Below are positions 46,626-55,566 of a stretch of DNA of 64,000 bases, piece after piece. The notes beneath the pieces were generated by a model that was not told where the DNA came from, made no database searches, and saw only the letters and a list, made by a program, of their open reading frames with translations. How positions within the stretch are numbered: the stretch's first letter is position 1; each line of letters opens with the position of its first letter. The position numbers and the translations under genes were made by a program. The DNA comes from Massilia forsythiae (lineage in GTDB: Bacteria; Pseudomonadota; Gammaproteobacteria; Burkholderiales; Burkholderiaceae_D): the NCBI RefSeq assembly GCF_012849555.1, contig NZ_CP051685.1, positions 2,728,001 to 2,792,000 of the forward strand. Reading direction: 5' to 3'.

Positions 46626-47006
46626 TCAGGGATCGATGCGCTTCATGCGCAGCGCCGACCAGTCGCCGTCGACCGAGATGATGGCCACGCTGGTCAGTCC
46701 CTGGTCCTTGGCGTAGTCGTTGATCGAATCGCGCTGGATGTCGGTGGCCTTGGAGGCGGTCTGCTTCAGGTAGGCCACCCACAGCGTGCCCTTGTCGCCC
46801 AGGCGCTCCTTGGCGGCCGGCAGATACTGTTCCAGTTCCTTGCGGTTCATTGCAAACAGCAACACGACATCCACCTTGTCCTGCTCGTGCTTGAGCAGCG
46901 CCGGCGGCATCTGCGCCACCATGCCGGGGTGGACGCTGCCGTTCAGGATCAGCATCGATTTGGCGGTCCTCAGGAACATCTTGTCTGCAATCGTCTTTTC
47001 GCTCAT
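46626..47006 (-). CDS. DUF3052-like small protein
   Basis: 126 residues. The pattern MSEKTIADKMFL, VDVVLLFAMNRKELEQYLP, GTLWVAYLKQTA, then VDGDWSALRMKR matches the DUF3052 family, small cytoplasmic proteins of unknown role. AGGGA upstream suits the ATG at 47006 better than the ATG two codons earlier. It stops two bases after the convergent queG stop. Confidence 0.8.
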   Translation of the reverse strand: MSEKTIADKMFLRTAKSMLILNGSVHPGMVAQMPPALLKHEQDKVDVVLLFAMNRKELEQYLPAAKERLGDKGTLWVAYLKQTASKATDIQRDSINDYAKDQGLTSVAIISVDGDWSALRMKRIDP

Positions 47007-47321
47007 CTGCATTCCCTAAAGAATTTTCTGGCGCGGCCTGGAGCTGCGCGGTGCTTCGGCCGATTCTACAAGCGCATCGTGCGCGCGGCGCAAACGTCAA
47101 TGGCCATGCGGCGCGCCTGCCGGGACCGGGCTGGCGCAACGTCGGCTGCCTGAAGAATCGAATCGGATACGGTGATCGCGTCCGCGTCATGCGGAAGGAT
47201 CGATGATGGCCACCGGAGCGGCGTGTGCAACAGATAAAGGCGGGTTGGCGAATCGCAAGGCGCGCCGGCGAGATTTTTCGGCCGCCCGGTCAGCCTGCCG
47301 GACCCGGCTTTGGATGACGTC
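47007..47321. other. Intergenic region, 315 bp
   Basis: Between the DUF3052-like gene start and the end of the FixJ-like regulator. It should carry the promoter of the DUF3052-like gene; no gene, terminator or repeat was recognised. Confidence 0.5.
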
Positions 47322-47927
47322 TTACTTCAACAGGCCGGCCAGTTCGACTGCCGTCTTGACCTGCATCTTGTCAAAGATGTGGGCGCGGTGCACTTCCACG
47401 GTCCGCATGCTGATGCCGAGCTTGTCGGCCACGACCTTGTTCATGTTGCCGGCCAGGATCAGGTCGAGCACTTCGCGCTCGCGCGCCGACAGCGTGGCCA
47501 GGCGCGCGCGCACTTGGGTGCCGGCGGCGGCCTTGCGCGAGGTCGCCAGCGCTTCCTCGACGCGGTCCATCAGCTGGTTGTCGTTGAAGGGCTTTTCGAA
47601 GAAGTCGAAGGCGCCGCGCTTGAGCGAATCGACCGCCATCGGCACGTCGCCGTGGCCGGTCAGGAAGATCACCGGCAGGCGCGCCAGCAGGCCGCGCGCT
47701 ACCAGCTGGTCGAACACGGCGATGCCGTTCATGCCGGGCATGCGCACGTCCAGCAGCACGCAGTCGCCGCCATCGGCGCCGTCCGCGCCGGCGTCGTCGC
47801 CCTGGGCGGCGAGGGCGTCGAGGAAGGCCTGGCCGCCCGCATGGCCGCGCGCCGCCAGCCCGCGCGAGTGCGCCAGCCATTCCAGGGCGTCGCGGATGAC
47901 GTCTTCGTCGTCGACGATGTGCAGCAT
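47322..47927 (-). CDS. FixJ/NarL-like response regulator (receiver plus LuxR HTH)
   Basis: 201 residues. The receiver domain has the phosphoacceptor Asp60 in LLDVRMPG, FLTGHG and KRGAFDFFEKPF. The LuxR-type HTH is at the C-terminus (LSAREREVLDLILAGNMNKV, SMRTVEVHRAHIFDKM). A Gly/Ala/Asp-rich loop just before the phospho-Asp is longer than usual. It lies 91 bases after the sensor kinase in the same direction, so the two form a two-component system. Confidence 0.92.
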   Translation of the reverse strand: MLHIVDDEDVIRDALEWLAHSRGLAARGHAGGQAFLDALAAQGDDAGADGADGGDCVLLDVRMPGMNGIAVFDQLVARGLLARLPVIFLTGHGDVPMAVDSLKRGAFDFFEKPFNDNQLMDRVEEALATSRKAAAGTQVRARLATLSAREREVLDLILAGNMNKVVADKLGISMRTVEVHRAHIFDKMQVKTAVELAGLLK

Positions 47928-48018
47928 GCTGTCTCCCGATTCTATTTATGATTGCAAGCGATTTGGCCGGGTATTTTAGCCCAGCCGCCTGCGCCCCGCT
48001 GGCGCTGCGGCAAGGTGT

Positions 48019-50025
48019 TTATGCTGCCTGCAAGGTAAACGTGAACACCGTGCCGCCGCCGGGGTTGTCGGCATGCGTCAGCGTGCCGCCGTGGAATTCG
48101 ATGGCAGTGCGGCAGATCGACAAACCCATCCCCATGCCTTCCGCCTTGGTCGAGAAGAACGGCGAAAACAGGCGCTCGGCCACCTCGGGCGGGATGCCGT
48201 GGCCGTTGTCGATCACGGAAACGGCCACCTGGCCGGCACCGACGCGCGCCGCAATCGCCAGCACGCGCCGCTCCGGGGCACTGCCCTGCATCGCCTCGAT
48301 CGCGTTGCGCGTCAGGTTCAGCAGCACCTGTTCCAGCAGCACGCGGTCGGCCAGCACCGGCGGCAGGCCGGGCGGAATGTCGACCTGCAGCGTGACGTAG
48401 CTTTGGCGCGCCTGCAGCTCGACCAGCGAGCGGATGCCGTCCACCACCTGCTGGATCGCGACCCGTTCGCGGCGCGGCTCGCGCTTTTTCACGAACTCGT
48501 GCACGCTGCGGATGATTTCTCCGGCGCGGCGCGCCTGCGTATTCGCCTGTTCCAGCGCGCGTTTCAGCATGCCGGCATCGAGCGGCGCTTGCGCACCCGC
48601 AGCAACCCCGGTAGCGTCGCCGGCGCGCGCCAGCACGTTGAGGGCGCCGGCGGTGTAGCTGGAGATGGCCGCCAGCGGCTGGTTCAGCTCGTGCGCCAGC
48701 ATCGACGAAATCTCGCCCATGGTGGCCAGGCGCGCGCTGGTTTCCAGTTTTTCCTGCTGCTGGCGATAGATTTCCTCGGCGCGCTTGCGGTCGGTGATGT
48801 CGAGGATCGAGCTCATCCAGCCGGTGTGGCGGCCGTGGGTGTCCAGCAGCGGCGCCTCGAACACCAGCACCGGCACCCGCACGCCGTCCGAGCGCTGGAA
48901 CACGGTCTCGAACTGCGGCGTGGCCTGGCCGGCCAGCACCTTGCGGAAGCGCTGTTCGTATTCGTCGATGGCTTCCGGCGCCCAGTAGGGCATCGGCGGC
49001 GTCTTGCCCAATAAATCTTCGGCCGGCAGTCCGACCAGGCGGCAAAAGGCCGGGTTGACGTAGGTGACGCGCCCCTGCAGGTCGCGCGCGCGCAGGCCGG
49101 TCAGCAGCGAATCCTCCATCGCGGTGCGGAACGCCATCTGCTGGCGCAGGGCATTTTCCGCGGCGATGGTGCGCGCGATGTGGCGCCACAGCGCCGCCAG
49201 CGACAGCACCAGGCCCAGCGCCAGCACGATCACCGAGCCGACCAGCAGGTTCGGCAAGAGTTTCGGCGCACCCTTGACGCTGTCGGTGGACAGCACGATC
49301 GACGACCCCGGCAGGTCGAGCGCGCGCTTGTGGGTGTAGACGCCGCGCCCCGGACCGCCGGCGGCGCGCTGGGCCACCATGCGGTCGTCGCGGTCGAGCA
49401 GGGCCAGCGCATTGTCCTGGGCAAACCACCAGGGCACGTTTTCGTCGAGCAGGGTCTGCAAATTGTAGGTGGCGACCAGGCTGCCGATGTATTGCTTGTT
49501 GTGGTACAGCGGCAAATGAAAATCGATCAGGCCGTGCATCAGCGCGGTGGCGCCGTAGGGGTCGCTGTAGCGGCCGGCGCGCGTGGTGCGCGACATCGCC
49601 GCCGCTTCCCGCGACGATTCGGTGAGACCGGCGGCCGGCATTTCCAATCCATGCACGGCGCGCACGGCGCCGGCGGCGTCGAACCACACCACGCGCTGCA
49701 GTTCGTGGCCGTTCTTGAACATCTGCGCCAGGCGCGCCTGCAGCATGGCGGACGGCGGCGTCTCGACCGCCAGGTCGGCGCCCAGCGTGGCCAGCACCTC
49801 TTCGCTGCGCGCCAGTTCGAAGCGCAGCGTCTGTTCGACCCAGAGCGTATCCGCAATCAATTGCTCTTGCCGCTCGTTGCTTTCCATCTGGCGCGCCTGC
49901 CACGGCAGCCACAGCAGCACCAGCAGGAACAGCAGCACCAGCAGCACCGGCACCAGCCAGCGCCACGGGCCTTCCGGCACCGGGCGCGGCATCGAAAACG
50001 CGTTCTTGGTCAACGTGTTCTTCAT
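48019..50025 (-). CDS. Membrane sensor histidine kinase with PAS domain
   Basis: 668 residues. TM helices at about 22-42 and 268-292 enclose an extracytoplasmic sensor domain of about 225 residues. A PAS domain follows (~310-430, VNPAFCRLVGLPAEDL), then HisKA with the phospho-acceptor His445 in AHELNQPLAAIS, and an HATPase domain ending with GMGMGLSICRTAIEFHGG. Architecture and HisKA type resemble DctB/TodS-FixL kinases that sense small carboxylates. It is divergent from the TRAP binding protein gene, which suggests a related ligand. Confidence 0.92.
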   Translation of the reverse strand: MKNTLTKNAFSMPRPVPEGPWRWLVPVLLVLLFLLVLLWLPWQARQMESNERQEQLIADTLWVEQTLRFELARSEEVLATLGADLAVETPPSAMLQARLAQMFKNGHELQRVVWFDAAGAVRAVHGLEMPAAGLTESSREAAAMSRTTRAGRYSDPYGATALMHGLIDFHLPLYHNKQYIGSLVATYNLQTLLDENVPWWFAQDNALALLDRDDRMVAQRAAGGPGRGVYTHKRALDLPGSSIVLSTDSVKGAPKLLPNLLVGSVIVLALGLVLSLAALWRHIARTIAAENALRQQMAFRTAMEDSLLTGLRARDLQGRVTYVNPAFCRLVGLPAEDLLGKTPPMPYWAPEAIDEYEQRFRKVLAGQATPQFETVFQRSDGVRVPVLVFEAPLLDTHGRHTGWMSSILDITDRKRAEEIYRQQQEKLETSARLATMGEISSMLAHELNQPLAAISSYTAGALNVLARAGDATGVAAGAQAPLDAGMLKRALEQANTQARRAGEIIRSVHEFVKKREPRRERVAIQQVVDGIRSLVELQARQSYVTLQVDIPPGLPPVLADRVLLEQVLLNLTRNAIEAMQGSAPERRVLAIAARVGAGQVAVSVIDNGHGIPPEVAERLFSPFFSTKAEGMGMGLSICRTAIEFHGGTLTHADNPGGGTVFTFTLQAA

Positions 50026-50177
50026 GGACGAATCTTCATGGGACAGTTGTACGGGTGGTGGGAGCGGGCCCGCCGGCGCCGCGGGCCCTACGGGATTGTA
50101 CTGAGCGAGGACCGGCGCATCCGGGCGGCGTCCCCACGTATACTGCTACCGATATCGTGTCCGGAAGAGGAAACAGC

Positions 50178-51191
50178 ATGTGGATCAAGAACGCGCCCGT
50201 CGCGCTGGCGCTCGCGGTCGCCGTCCTGTCGAGCTGGACCGCGGCGCAAGCCCAGGGCGGCGCGCCGGCGCCCATCGTCATCAAGTTCAGCCACGTGGTC
50301 GCCCCGGACGCGCCCAAGGGGCTGGCGGCGGAGCGCTTCCGGGTGCTGGCGGAACAGATGACCAAGGGACGCGTCAAGGTGGAAGTCTACCCCAACAGCC
50401 AGCTCTACAAGGACAAGGAAGAACTGGAAGCGCTGCAACTGGGGGCGGTACAGATGCTGGCGCCCTCGCTGGCCAAGTTCGGTCCGCTGGGCGTGAAGGA
50501 ATTCGAAGCCTTCGATTTGCCCTACATCTTCCCGACCAAGGCGGCGCTGTACGCGGTGACCGAAGGCCCGATCGGCAAGTCGCTGCTGCGCAAGCTGGAG
50601 CCGAAAGGCATCACCGGGCTGGCCTACTGGGACAACGGGTTCAAGGTCATGTCGGCCGACCGCCCACTGCGCACGCCGGCGGATTTCCACGGCCTCAAGA
50701 TGCGCATCCAGGGTTCCAAGGTGCTCGATGCGCAGATGCGCGCGCTGGGCGCGGTACCGCAGGTGCTGGCGTTTTCCGAAGTGTATGCGGCGCTGCAGAG
50801 CGGTGTCGTGGACGGCACCGAGAACCCGCCTTCGAACATGTATACCCAGCGCATGCACGAGGTGCAGAAATACGTGACGGTGTCGAACCACGGCTATCTC
50901 GGCTATGTAGTCATCGTCAACAAGAAGTTCTGGGACGGCTTGCCGCGCGACATCCGCACGCAGCTGGAAGCGGCCCTGCGCGAGGCGACCACCTTCGAAA
51001 AAGCCATCGCCCAGCGCGACAACGACCGCGCGCTGGAGGCGATCCGGCGCAGCGGCAAGACCCAGGTCACCACCATGACGCCGCAGCAGCAAGCCGAATG
51101 GCGGCGTGCATTGCTGCCGGTACAGAAGCAGGTCGAAGGCCGCATCGGCAAGGACTTGATCGATGCGATCAATCGAACGACGTCCGAATAA
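50178..51191 (+). CDS. dctP: TRAP transporter solute-binding protein (DctP family), orphan
   Basis: 337 residues. The signal peptide (residues ~1-26, ALALAVAVLSSWTAAQAQ) and DctP features (IKFSHVVAPDAPKGLAAERF, VEVYPNSQLYKDKEELEALQ, the ligand-carboxylate Arg in GLKMRIQGS, and VYAALQSGVVDGTENPP) are clear. AGGAAACAGC precedes the ATG. The usual DctQ and DctM membrane subunits are not adjacent; the next 400 bp is non-coding. It may serve a transporter elsewhere or act as the ligand-sensing partner of the divergent kinase. Confidence 0.93.
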   Translation: MWIKNAPVALALAVAVLSSWTAAQAQGGAPAPIVIKFSHVVAPDAPKGLAAERFRVLAEQMTKGRVKVEVYPNSQLYKDKEELEALQLGAVQMLAPSLAKFGPLGVKEFEAFDLPYIFPTKAALYAVTEGPIGKSLLRKLEPKGITGLAYWDNGFKVMSADRPLRTPADFHGLKMRIQGSKVLDAQMRALGAVPQVLAFSEVYAALQSGVVDGTENPPSNMYTQRMHEVQKYVTVSNHGYLGYVVIVNKKFWDGLPRDIRTQLEAALREATTFEKAIAQRDNDRALEAIRRSGKTQVTTMTPQQQAEWRRALLPVQKQVEGRIGKDLIDAINRTTSE

Positions 51192-51631
51192 TGTTGCATG
51201 GCATAATTTATTTCCTGAATATATTTAATCGGTTTTACGGGGTATTTTCCTGTTGGAAATCCAGTCCCTGCCGAGCCGGCTTTATGCCATGTCTTTCTTG
51301 GTTATAGCTGAAATATATTCCATGAATGTATATAAAAAACTACGTTTTTCTTATGCGATTGCGTTATGATGGGGCACCTTCAGCACTACAATGGTGCGTT
51401 TGAAGTGGAACGGATACAGTTTTGGGGAGAGGTAGAAAAAGGCGGTAAGCAGGCTTCGTACCACAAGTACAGCGCGCATCGTTACCGGAAAACAGGCTGG
51501 AGGAGACACACGTTTTATATGATGCTGCCGGCAAGACCGAGCGGCCGGGAACGTGAACCAAATTGAAGCGCACCCACGGGTGCGCTTTTTTTTATCTTGC
51601 CCGCATGTGCCGCTGGTTTTACACTGCGGCG
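51192..51631. other. AT-rich intergenic region, 440 bp, before ogt
   Basis: Strongly AT-rich at 51195-51370, then more balanced, ending in the terminator at 51566-51593. A TTATGAT hexamer-like element at about 51363 could start a short transcript of some 220 bases that ends at this terminator. No convincing protein-coding frame was found (a 66-codon frame at 51366-51566 has no known domain). Confidence 0.45.
51566..51593 (+). terminator. Strong rho-independent terminator upstream of ogt
   Basis: Stem GCGCACC / GGTGCGC (51568-51574 with 51579-51585), loop CACG, followed by eight T. It lies 375 bases after dctP and just before ogt, so it ends either dctP read-through or an unrecognised short RNA. 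Confidence 0.88.
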
Positions 51632-52174
51632 ATGGATATGCAAAAGGGCAGTGCACAGGGCAGCGTAATCTTCGACGCCATCGTCGGCGCGCCCTTTGGC
51701 GCCATCGGTATCCGCACCGGACAAGAGCGGGTGCGTGAACTGGTCTATTTGCCGCCGCATTACCAGGAACAGGCGCCGCGCGACGCCGCCGCCGAACAGG
51801 CGGCCGGGCAGGTGGCGCGCTATCTCGCCGACCCGGACTTTCGTTTCACGCTGCCGCTGCTGGACGCCGGCAGCGCCTTCCAGCGCCGCGTGTGGGATGC
51901 GATCGCCGCCATTCCGCGCGGCAGTGTGCGCACCTATGGCCACATCGCCAAGCTGCTGGGCTCGCATCCGCGCGCGGTGGGGCAGGCCTGCGGCGCCAAC
52001 TGGTTTCCGCTGGTGATTCCCTGCCACCGTGTCACCGCTGCCGGCGGCCTCGGCGGCTTTGCCAGCAGCGACGATGAAAACGGCTTTCATTTGTCGGTCA
52101 AGCGCTGGCTGTTGCGCCACGAAGGCGCGACCGGTTTTACATCTCCATGGCAACAGCAGCCAATCTTCCACTGA
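51632..52174 (+). CDS. ogt: Methylated-DNA--protein-cysteine S-methyltransferase
   Basis: 180 residues. Suicidal repair of O6-alkylguanine. The acceptor Cys lies in IPCHRV, and the DNA-binding part is RGSVRTYGHIAKLLGSHPRAVGQACGAN (split: helix-turn-helix, then Asn hinge). Start uncertain: ATG at 51632 or 51638; longer in-frame starts run through the terminator. The stop lies 28 bases inside xerD, indicating coupled translation. Confidence 0.9.
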   Translation: MDMQKGSAQGSVIFDAIVGAPFGAIGIRTGQERVRELVYLPPHYQEQAPRDAAAEQAAGQVARYLADPDFRFTLPLLDAGSAFQRRVWDAIAAIPRGSVRTYGHIAKLLGSHPRAVGQACGANWFPLVIPCHRVTAAGGLGGFASSDDENGFHLSVKRWLLRHEGATGFTSPWQQQPIFH

Positions 52175-53052
52175 TCGACGCGTTCTGCGACACGCTCTGG
52201 CTGGAACACGGGCTGTCGAAGAACTCGCTGGACGCCTACCGGCGCGACCTGCGCCTGTTCGCGCGCTGGCTCGAGGTCAAGCGGCCCGAGCGAGTCGATC
52301 TGCACGCGGTCGAGGCCCAGGACATCGCCGCCTATTTCGCCGACCGCCACCCAGAATCGAAGCCGAGTTCGGCCAACCGGCGCCTGTCGGTGCTCAAGCG
52401 TTTCTACCAGCTGGCGCTGCGCGAACGGCGCATCGCGCTCGACCCCTGCCTCAAGATGGCCTCGGCCAGGCAGCCGACCCGCTTCGTGCACACCTTGAGC
52501 GAAGCCCAGGTCGAGGCGCTCCTGAATGCGCCGGACACCGCCATGCCGCTCGGCCTGCGCGAGCGCACGATGCTGGAACTGATGTACGCCAGTGGGCTGC
52601 GGGTATCGGAACTGGTGAGCCTGAAACTGGTCGAGCTGAGCCTGAACGATGGGGTGCTGCGCATCACCGGCAAGGGCAGCAAGACGCGCCTGGTGCCGTT
52701 CGGCGCGCAGGCGCGCCTGTGGCTGGAGCGGTATATGAAAGATGCGCGCGGCATCATCCTGGACGGCAAGATCGACGACGCCCTGTTCGTGACCGGTCGC
52801 GGCGGGGCGATGACGCGCCAGATGTTCTGGATCCTGATCAAGAAGCACGCGGCCCGCGCCGGCATCACGGCGCCGCTGTCGCCGCACACGCTGCGCCATG
52901 CCTTCGCCACCCATCTGTTGAACCACGGCGCCGACCTGCGTGTGGTGCAATTGCTGCTCGGCCACTCCGACATTTCGACGACGCAGATCTACACCCATGT
53001 GGCGCGCGAGCGCTTGAAGCACCTGCATGCGCAGCACCACCCGCGTGGCTAA
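52147..53052 (+). CDS. xerD: Site-specific tyrosine recombinase XerD
   Basis: 301 residues. The N-terminal SAM-like core-binding domain (~7-90) is followed by the catalytic domain with Arg152 (GLRVSEL), Lys177 (GKGSK), His247 and Arg250 (HTLRHAFATH), His273 (LLGHSDISTT) and Tyr282 (QIYTHV). Length and pattern match the XerD that, with XerC, resolves chromosome dimers at dif. It overlaps ogt by 28 bases. It is chromosomal housekeeping, not the integrase of the prophage that begins 4.7 kb further on. Confidence 0.95.
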   Translation: MATAANLPLIDAFCDTLWLEHGLSKNSLDAYRRDLRLFARWLEVKRPERVDLHAVEAQDIAAYFADRHPESKPSSANRRLSVLKRFYQLALRERRIALDPCLKMASARQPTRFVHTLSEAQVEALLNAPDTAMPLGLRERTMLELMYASGLRVSELVSLKLVELSLNDGVLRITGKGSKTRLVPFGAQARLWLERYMKDARGIILDGKIDDALFVTGRGGAMTRQMFWILIKKHAARAGITAPLSPHTLRHAFATHLLNHGADLRVVQLLLGHSDISTTQIYTHVARERLKHLHAQHHPRG

Positions 53053-53128
53053 TTCTCAAGGACGGTGCGGGTGACGCGCTCATAATGGTCTGGCACGACT
53101 TTCCCATCGACATGCGCACGAGGTAAAC

Positions 53129-53311
53129 ATGGCCAAGACAAATTTCCAGTACGAAAAGCGGCAGCGCGAACTCGAAAAGAAACGCAAGGCGGAAGAAAAA
53201 GCGCGCCGCAAGCTGGAGGCCAAACAGAACAAACCGGACGCGGAAGATGCGCCGGCGCCGGATGGGCAGCCGCTGCAGCAACTGGCGCAGCAGGAGCGCG
53301 ATCCGGCCTGA
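53129..53311 (+). CDS. Small basic coiled-coil protein
   Basis: 60 residues. The first two thirds are a charged helix (QYEKRQRELEKKRKAEEKAR) rich in Lys, Arg and Glu; the tail is Pro/Gln-rich and acidic. Small proteins of this type are widely conserved in Burkholderiales, but the function is unknown. The ATG at 53129 follows AGGTAAAC. Probably a real gene by composition and position. Confidence 0.7.
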   Translation: MAKTNFQYEKRQRELEKKRKAEEKARRKLEAKQNKPDAEDAPAPDGQPLQQLAQQERDPA

Positions 53312-53339
53312 TGCCGGCCTGGTATCTGCCTGGCCGGAT

Positions 53340-54314
53340 TCAGCCGTCGCCGGGCGGATTGCCGTTCGCCCGTTCGTACAAGCGCAGTTTCGCCAGCACC
53401 TGGCCATGGTCGGACGCTTCCGGCAGGCCCAGGTCGAGGTGGTCGTTCAGGTACACCACGTCGACGATCTCGCCCAGCGCGCCCGGCACGTCCGGATTGA
53501 AATCGGCCGATACCAGGATGTGGTCGATGGTCGTGTACTGCCCCTCGTGGAGGTTGGAAAAGCCGACGTGGCGCAGCCGGTCCTGGCGCCGCTGCAGCTG
53601 GCAGGCGTCGTACAGGCGGTCGCCGGCGGGGCCGCCGATCCCCAGCACGATGCCGGTGGTGACGGCGTCGGCGACGTCGTTGAAGTCGCCCAGCACCACG
53701 CGCGGGCGGCGCCGCTCGCGCCCGAGTTGGGACAGCAGCACGCGCAGCGCGGCGGCCTCGGTGCCGCGCCGGATCAGCGAGCGCAGCGAGGCCAGCGCGA
53801 ACAATTGCGGGTCGTCGCCGGTATCGCCGGTGCGGTAGTCGGGACGGCGCGATTTCAGATGCACCACCAGCACGTCGACCACCAGGCCGGGCGCGATCTC
53901 GATTTCCACATGCAGCGGCGCGCGCGTAAAACGGTCGGCGTCGCGGTTACCGGGCGGCATGGCGATCCCGGGCGGAAAAGTCGGCAACGCCTGCGGCGGC
54001 GCCGCCAGCGGCAGGCGCGATACCATGGCCACGCTCGGCGTCAGCTTGCCGGCGCCCGGATCCGGATCGAAGCCGATGTGCAGCGCATCGCGGTAGCGCC
54101 GGGTGCGCGCCAGGGTCTCGGCCAGCGCCGCCTGCGAAAACACTTCCTGGAAGCCGATCACGTCGGCATCGAGCATGTCGATCTGGCGCGCGGTCCAGTC
54201 CATCTTCGCTTCGACCTCGTCCGGCGTGCTGGGCTCCAGATTGTCGTACAGCCGGGCGCCCGGCGGGGCCAGGTTGTACACGTTGAAGGTGGCAAAGCGA
54301 ATTTCTTGCTGCAT
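53340..54314 (-). CDS. Endonuclease/exonuclease/phosphatase family protein
   Basis: 324 residues of the DNase I-like fold. Motifs: FATFNVYNL at the N-terminus, IGFQEVF (metal Glu), VHLKSRRP, LGDFNDV (catalytic Asp-x-Asn), TIDHILVS and SDHGQV (Asp-His pair). The ATG at 54314 is set by GGAGGAG about ten bases upstream. No signal peptide. It is only 38 bp from the divergent ybaK start. Substrate unknown (nucleic acid, phosphoinositide-like or nucleotide). Confidence 0.88.
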   Translation of the reverse strand: MQQEIRFATFNVYNLAPPGARLYDNLEPSTPDEVEAKMDWTARQIDMLDADVIGFQEVFSQAALAETLARTRRYRDALHIGFDPDPGAGKLTPSVAMVSRLPLAAPPQALPTFPPGIAMPPGNRDADRFTRAPLHVEIEIAPGLVVDVLVVHLKSRRPDYRTGDTGDDPQLFALASLRSLIRRGTEAAALRVLLSQLGRERRRPRVVLGDFNDVADAVTTGIVLGIGGPAGDRLYDACQLQRRQDRLRHVGFSNLHEGQYTTIDHILVSADFNPDVPGALGEIVDVVYLNDHLDLGLPEASDHGQVLAKLRLYERANGNPPGDG

Positions 54315-54352
54315 AATAAGCAACTCCTCCGTTTGCTTTTAGCGTAACACGC

Positions 54353-54844
54353 ATGGCCAAGAAAGAGCATATCTCCGAGACACCCGCGACCCAGTTCCTG
54401 CGCAAGCATGGCGTGGCCTTCTCGGAGCATCCCTACGACTACGAAGAACACGGCGGCACGGCGGTCTCGTCGCGCGAACTCGGCGTGTCCGAACACGCCG
54501 TCGTCAAGACGCTGGTGATGCAGGATGAGGCGGCGCGCCCATTGATCGTGCTGATGCACGGCGACTGCAAGGTCTCGACCAAGAACCTGGCGCGCGCGAT
54601 TCCGTGCAAGTCGGTGGAGCCGTGCAAGCCCGAGGTGGCGCAGCGACACTCCGGTTATCTGGTCGGCGGCACCTCGCCGTTCGGCATCCGCAAGGCGATG
54701 CCGGTGTACGTCGAGGAAGGCATCCTGGCGCTGCCGAAGATCTACATCAACGGCGGCCGCCGCGGCTTCCTGGTCGGCATCGATCCGAAGGTGCTGGTCG
54801 ACGTACTGGGCGCCAGGGCCGTGCAGTGCGCGCTGGCGGAATAG
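54353..54844 (+). CDS. ybaK: Cys-tRNA(Pro)/Cys-tRNA(Cys) deacylase YbaK
   Basis: 163 residues. Trans-editing enzyme that removes Cys from mischarged tRNA-Pro. The INS/YbaK fold is shown by VVKTLVMQDEA, PLIVLMHGDCKVSTKNLAR and GYLVGGTSPFGIRK (GxxPFG). No clear ribosome site precedes the ATG, and only 38 bp separates it from the divergent gene, so a leaderless or nearly leaderless mRNA is likely. Confidence 0.93.
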   Translation: MAKKEHISETPATQFLRKHGVAFSEHPYDYEEHGGTAVSSRELGVSEHAVVKTLVMQDEAARPLIVLMHGDCKVSTKNLARAIPCKSVEPCKPEVAQRHSGYLVGGTSPFGIRKAMPVYVEEGILALPKIYINGGRRGFLVGIDPKVLVDVLGARAVQCALAE

Positions 54845-54936
54845 ACCGCCGGGCAGCGGTGACGAATGCAGCCGGCCCGGCTATCGCCGGGCGCACGCCA
54901 TGGTGTATATTCACGCGCCATAGTTAGGGAAACCCC

Positions 54937-55566
54937 ATGTACACGATCCTCTTCACCATCGCCGCCTACCTGATCGGCTCGATTTCCTTCGCCGTCGTGA
55001 CGAGCCGCGCCTTCGGCCTGTCCGACCCGCGTACCTACGGCTCAAAGAATCCGGGCGCCACCAACGTGCTGCGCAGCGGCAGCAAGAAGGCCGCGATCGC
55101 GACCCTGGCCGGCGATTGCGTCAAGGGCTGGCTGGCGGTGTGGCTGGCGGTGCATTTCGGCGGCCGCTTCGGCCTCGACGACGGCGGCGTGGCGCTGGTG
55201 GCGATCGCGGTGTTCCTGGGCCACCTGTGGCCGGTGTTCTTCCGCTTTGTCGGCGGCAAGGGCGTGGCCACCGCGCTCGGCGTGCTGCTCGGCCTGAACG
55301 TCTGGCTCGGCCTGGCGGTCCTGGCCACCTGGCTGGTGGTCGCCTACGCCTTCCGCTATTCCTCACTGGCGGCGCTGGTGGCGGCGGTGATGGCGCCGCT
55401 GTACTACGGCATCGGCCTGGGCGTCGACGAAAAACTGTTCGCCGTCATCTTCATGAGCGTACTGCTGCTGTACCGCCACGCAAGCAACATCACCAAGCTC
55501 CTGGCCGGCAAGGAATCACGCATCGGCAGCAAAGCCGCCGGCGCCAAGGCAAGCCCCAAGAAGTAA
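54937..55566 (+). CDS. plsY: Glycerol-3-phosphate acyltransferase PlsY
   Basis: 209 residues with five to six membrane helices. Uses acyl-phosphate to acylate glycerol-3-phosphate, the first step of phospholipid synthesis. PlsY motifs: [51 protein letters not shown]. It supplies the lysophosphatidate used by the PlsC enzymes of this window. Its stop is 16 bp from the repeat element. Confidence 0.96.
   Translation: MYTILFTIAAYLIGSISFAVVTSRAFGLSDPRTYGSKNPGATNVLRSGSKKAAIATLAGDCVKGWLAVWLAVHFGGRFGLDDGGVALVAIAVFLGHLWPVFFRFVGGKGVATALGVLLGLNVWLGLAVLATWLVVAYAFRYSSLAALVAAVMAPLYYGIGLGVDEKLFAVIFMSVLLLYRHASNITKLLAGKESRIGSKAAGAKASPKK

Noticed and set aside
52147..53052. Tyrosine recombinase as the prophage integrase
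   Set aside because: Sequence, length and linkage to ogt fit chromosomal XerD, and normal chromosomal genes separate it from the phage region.
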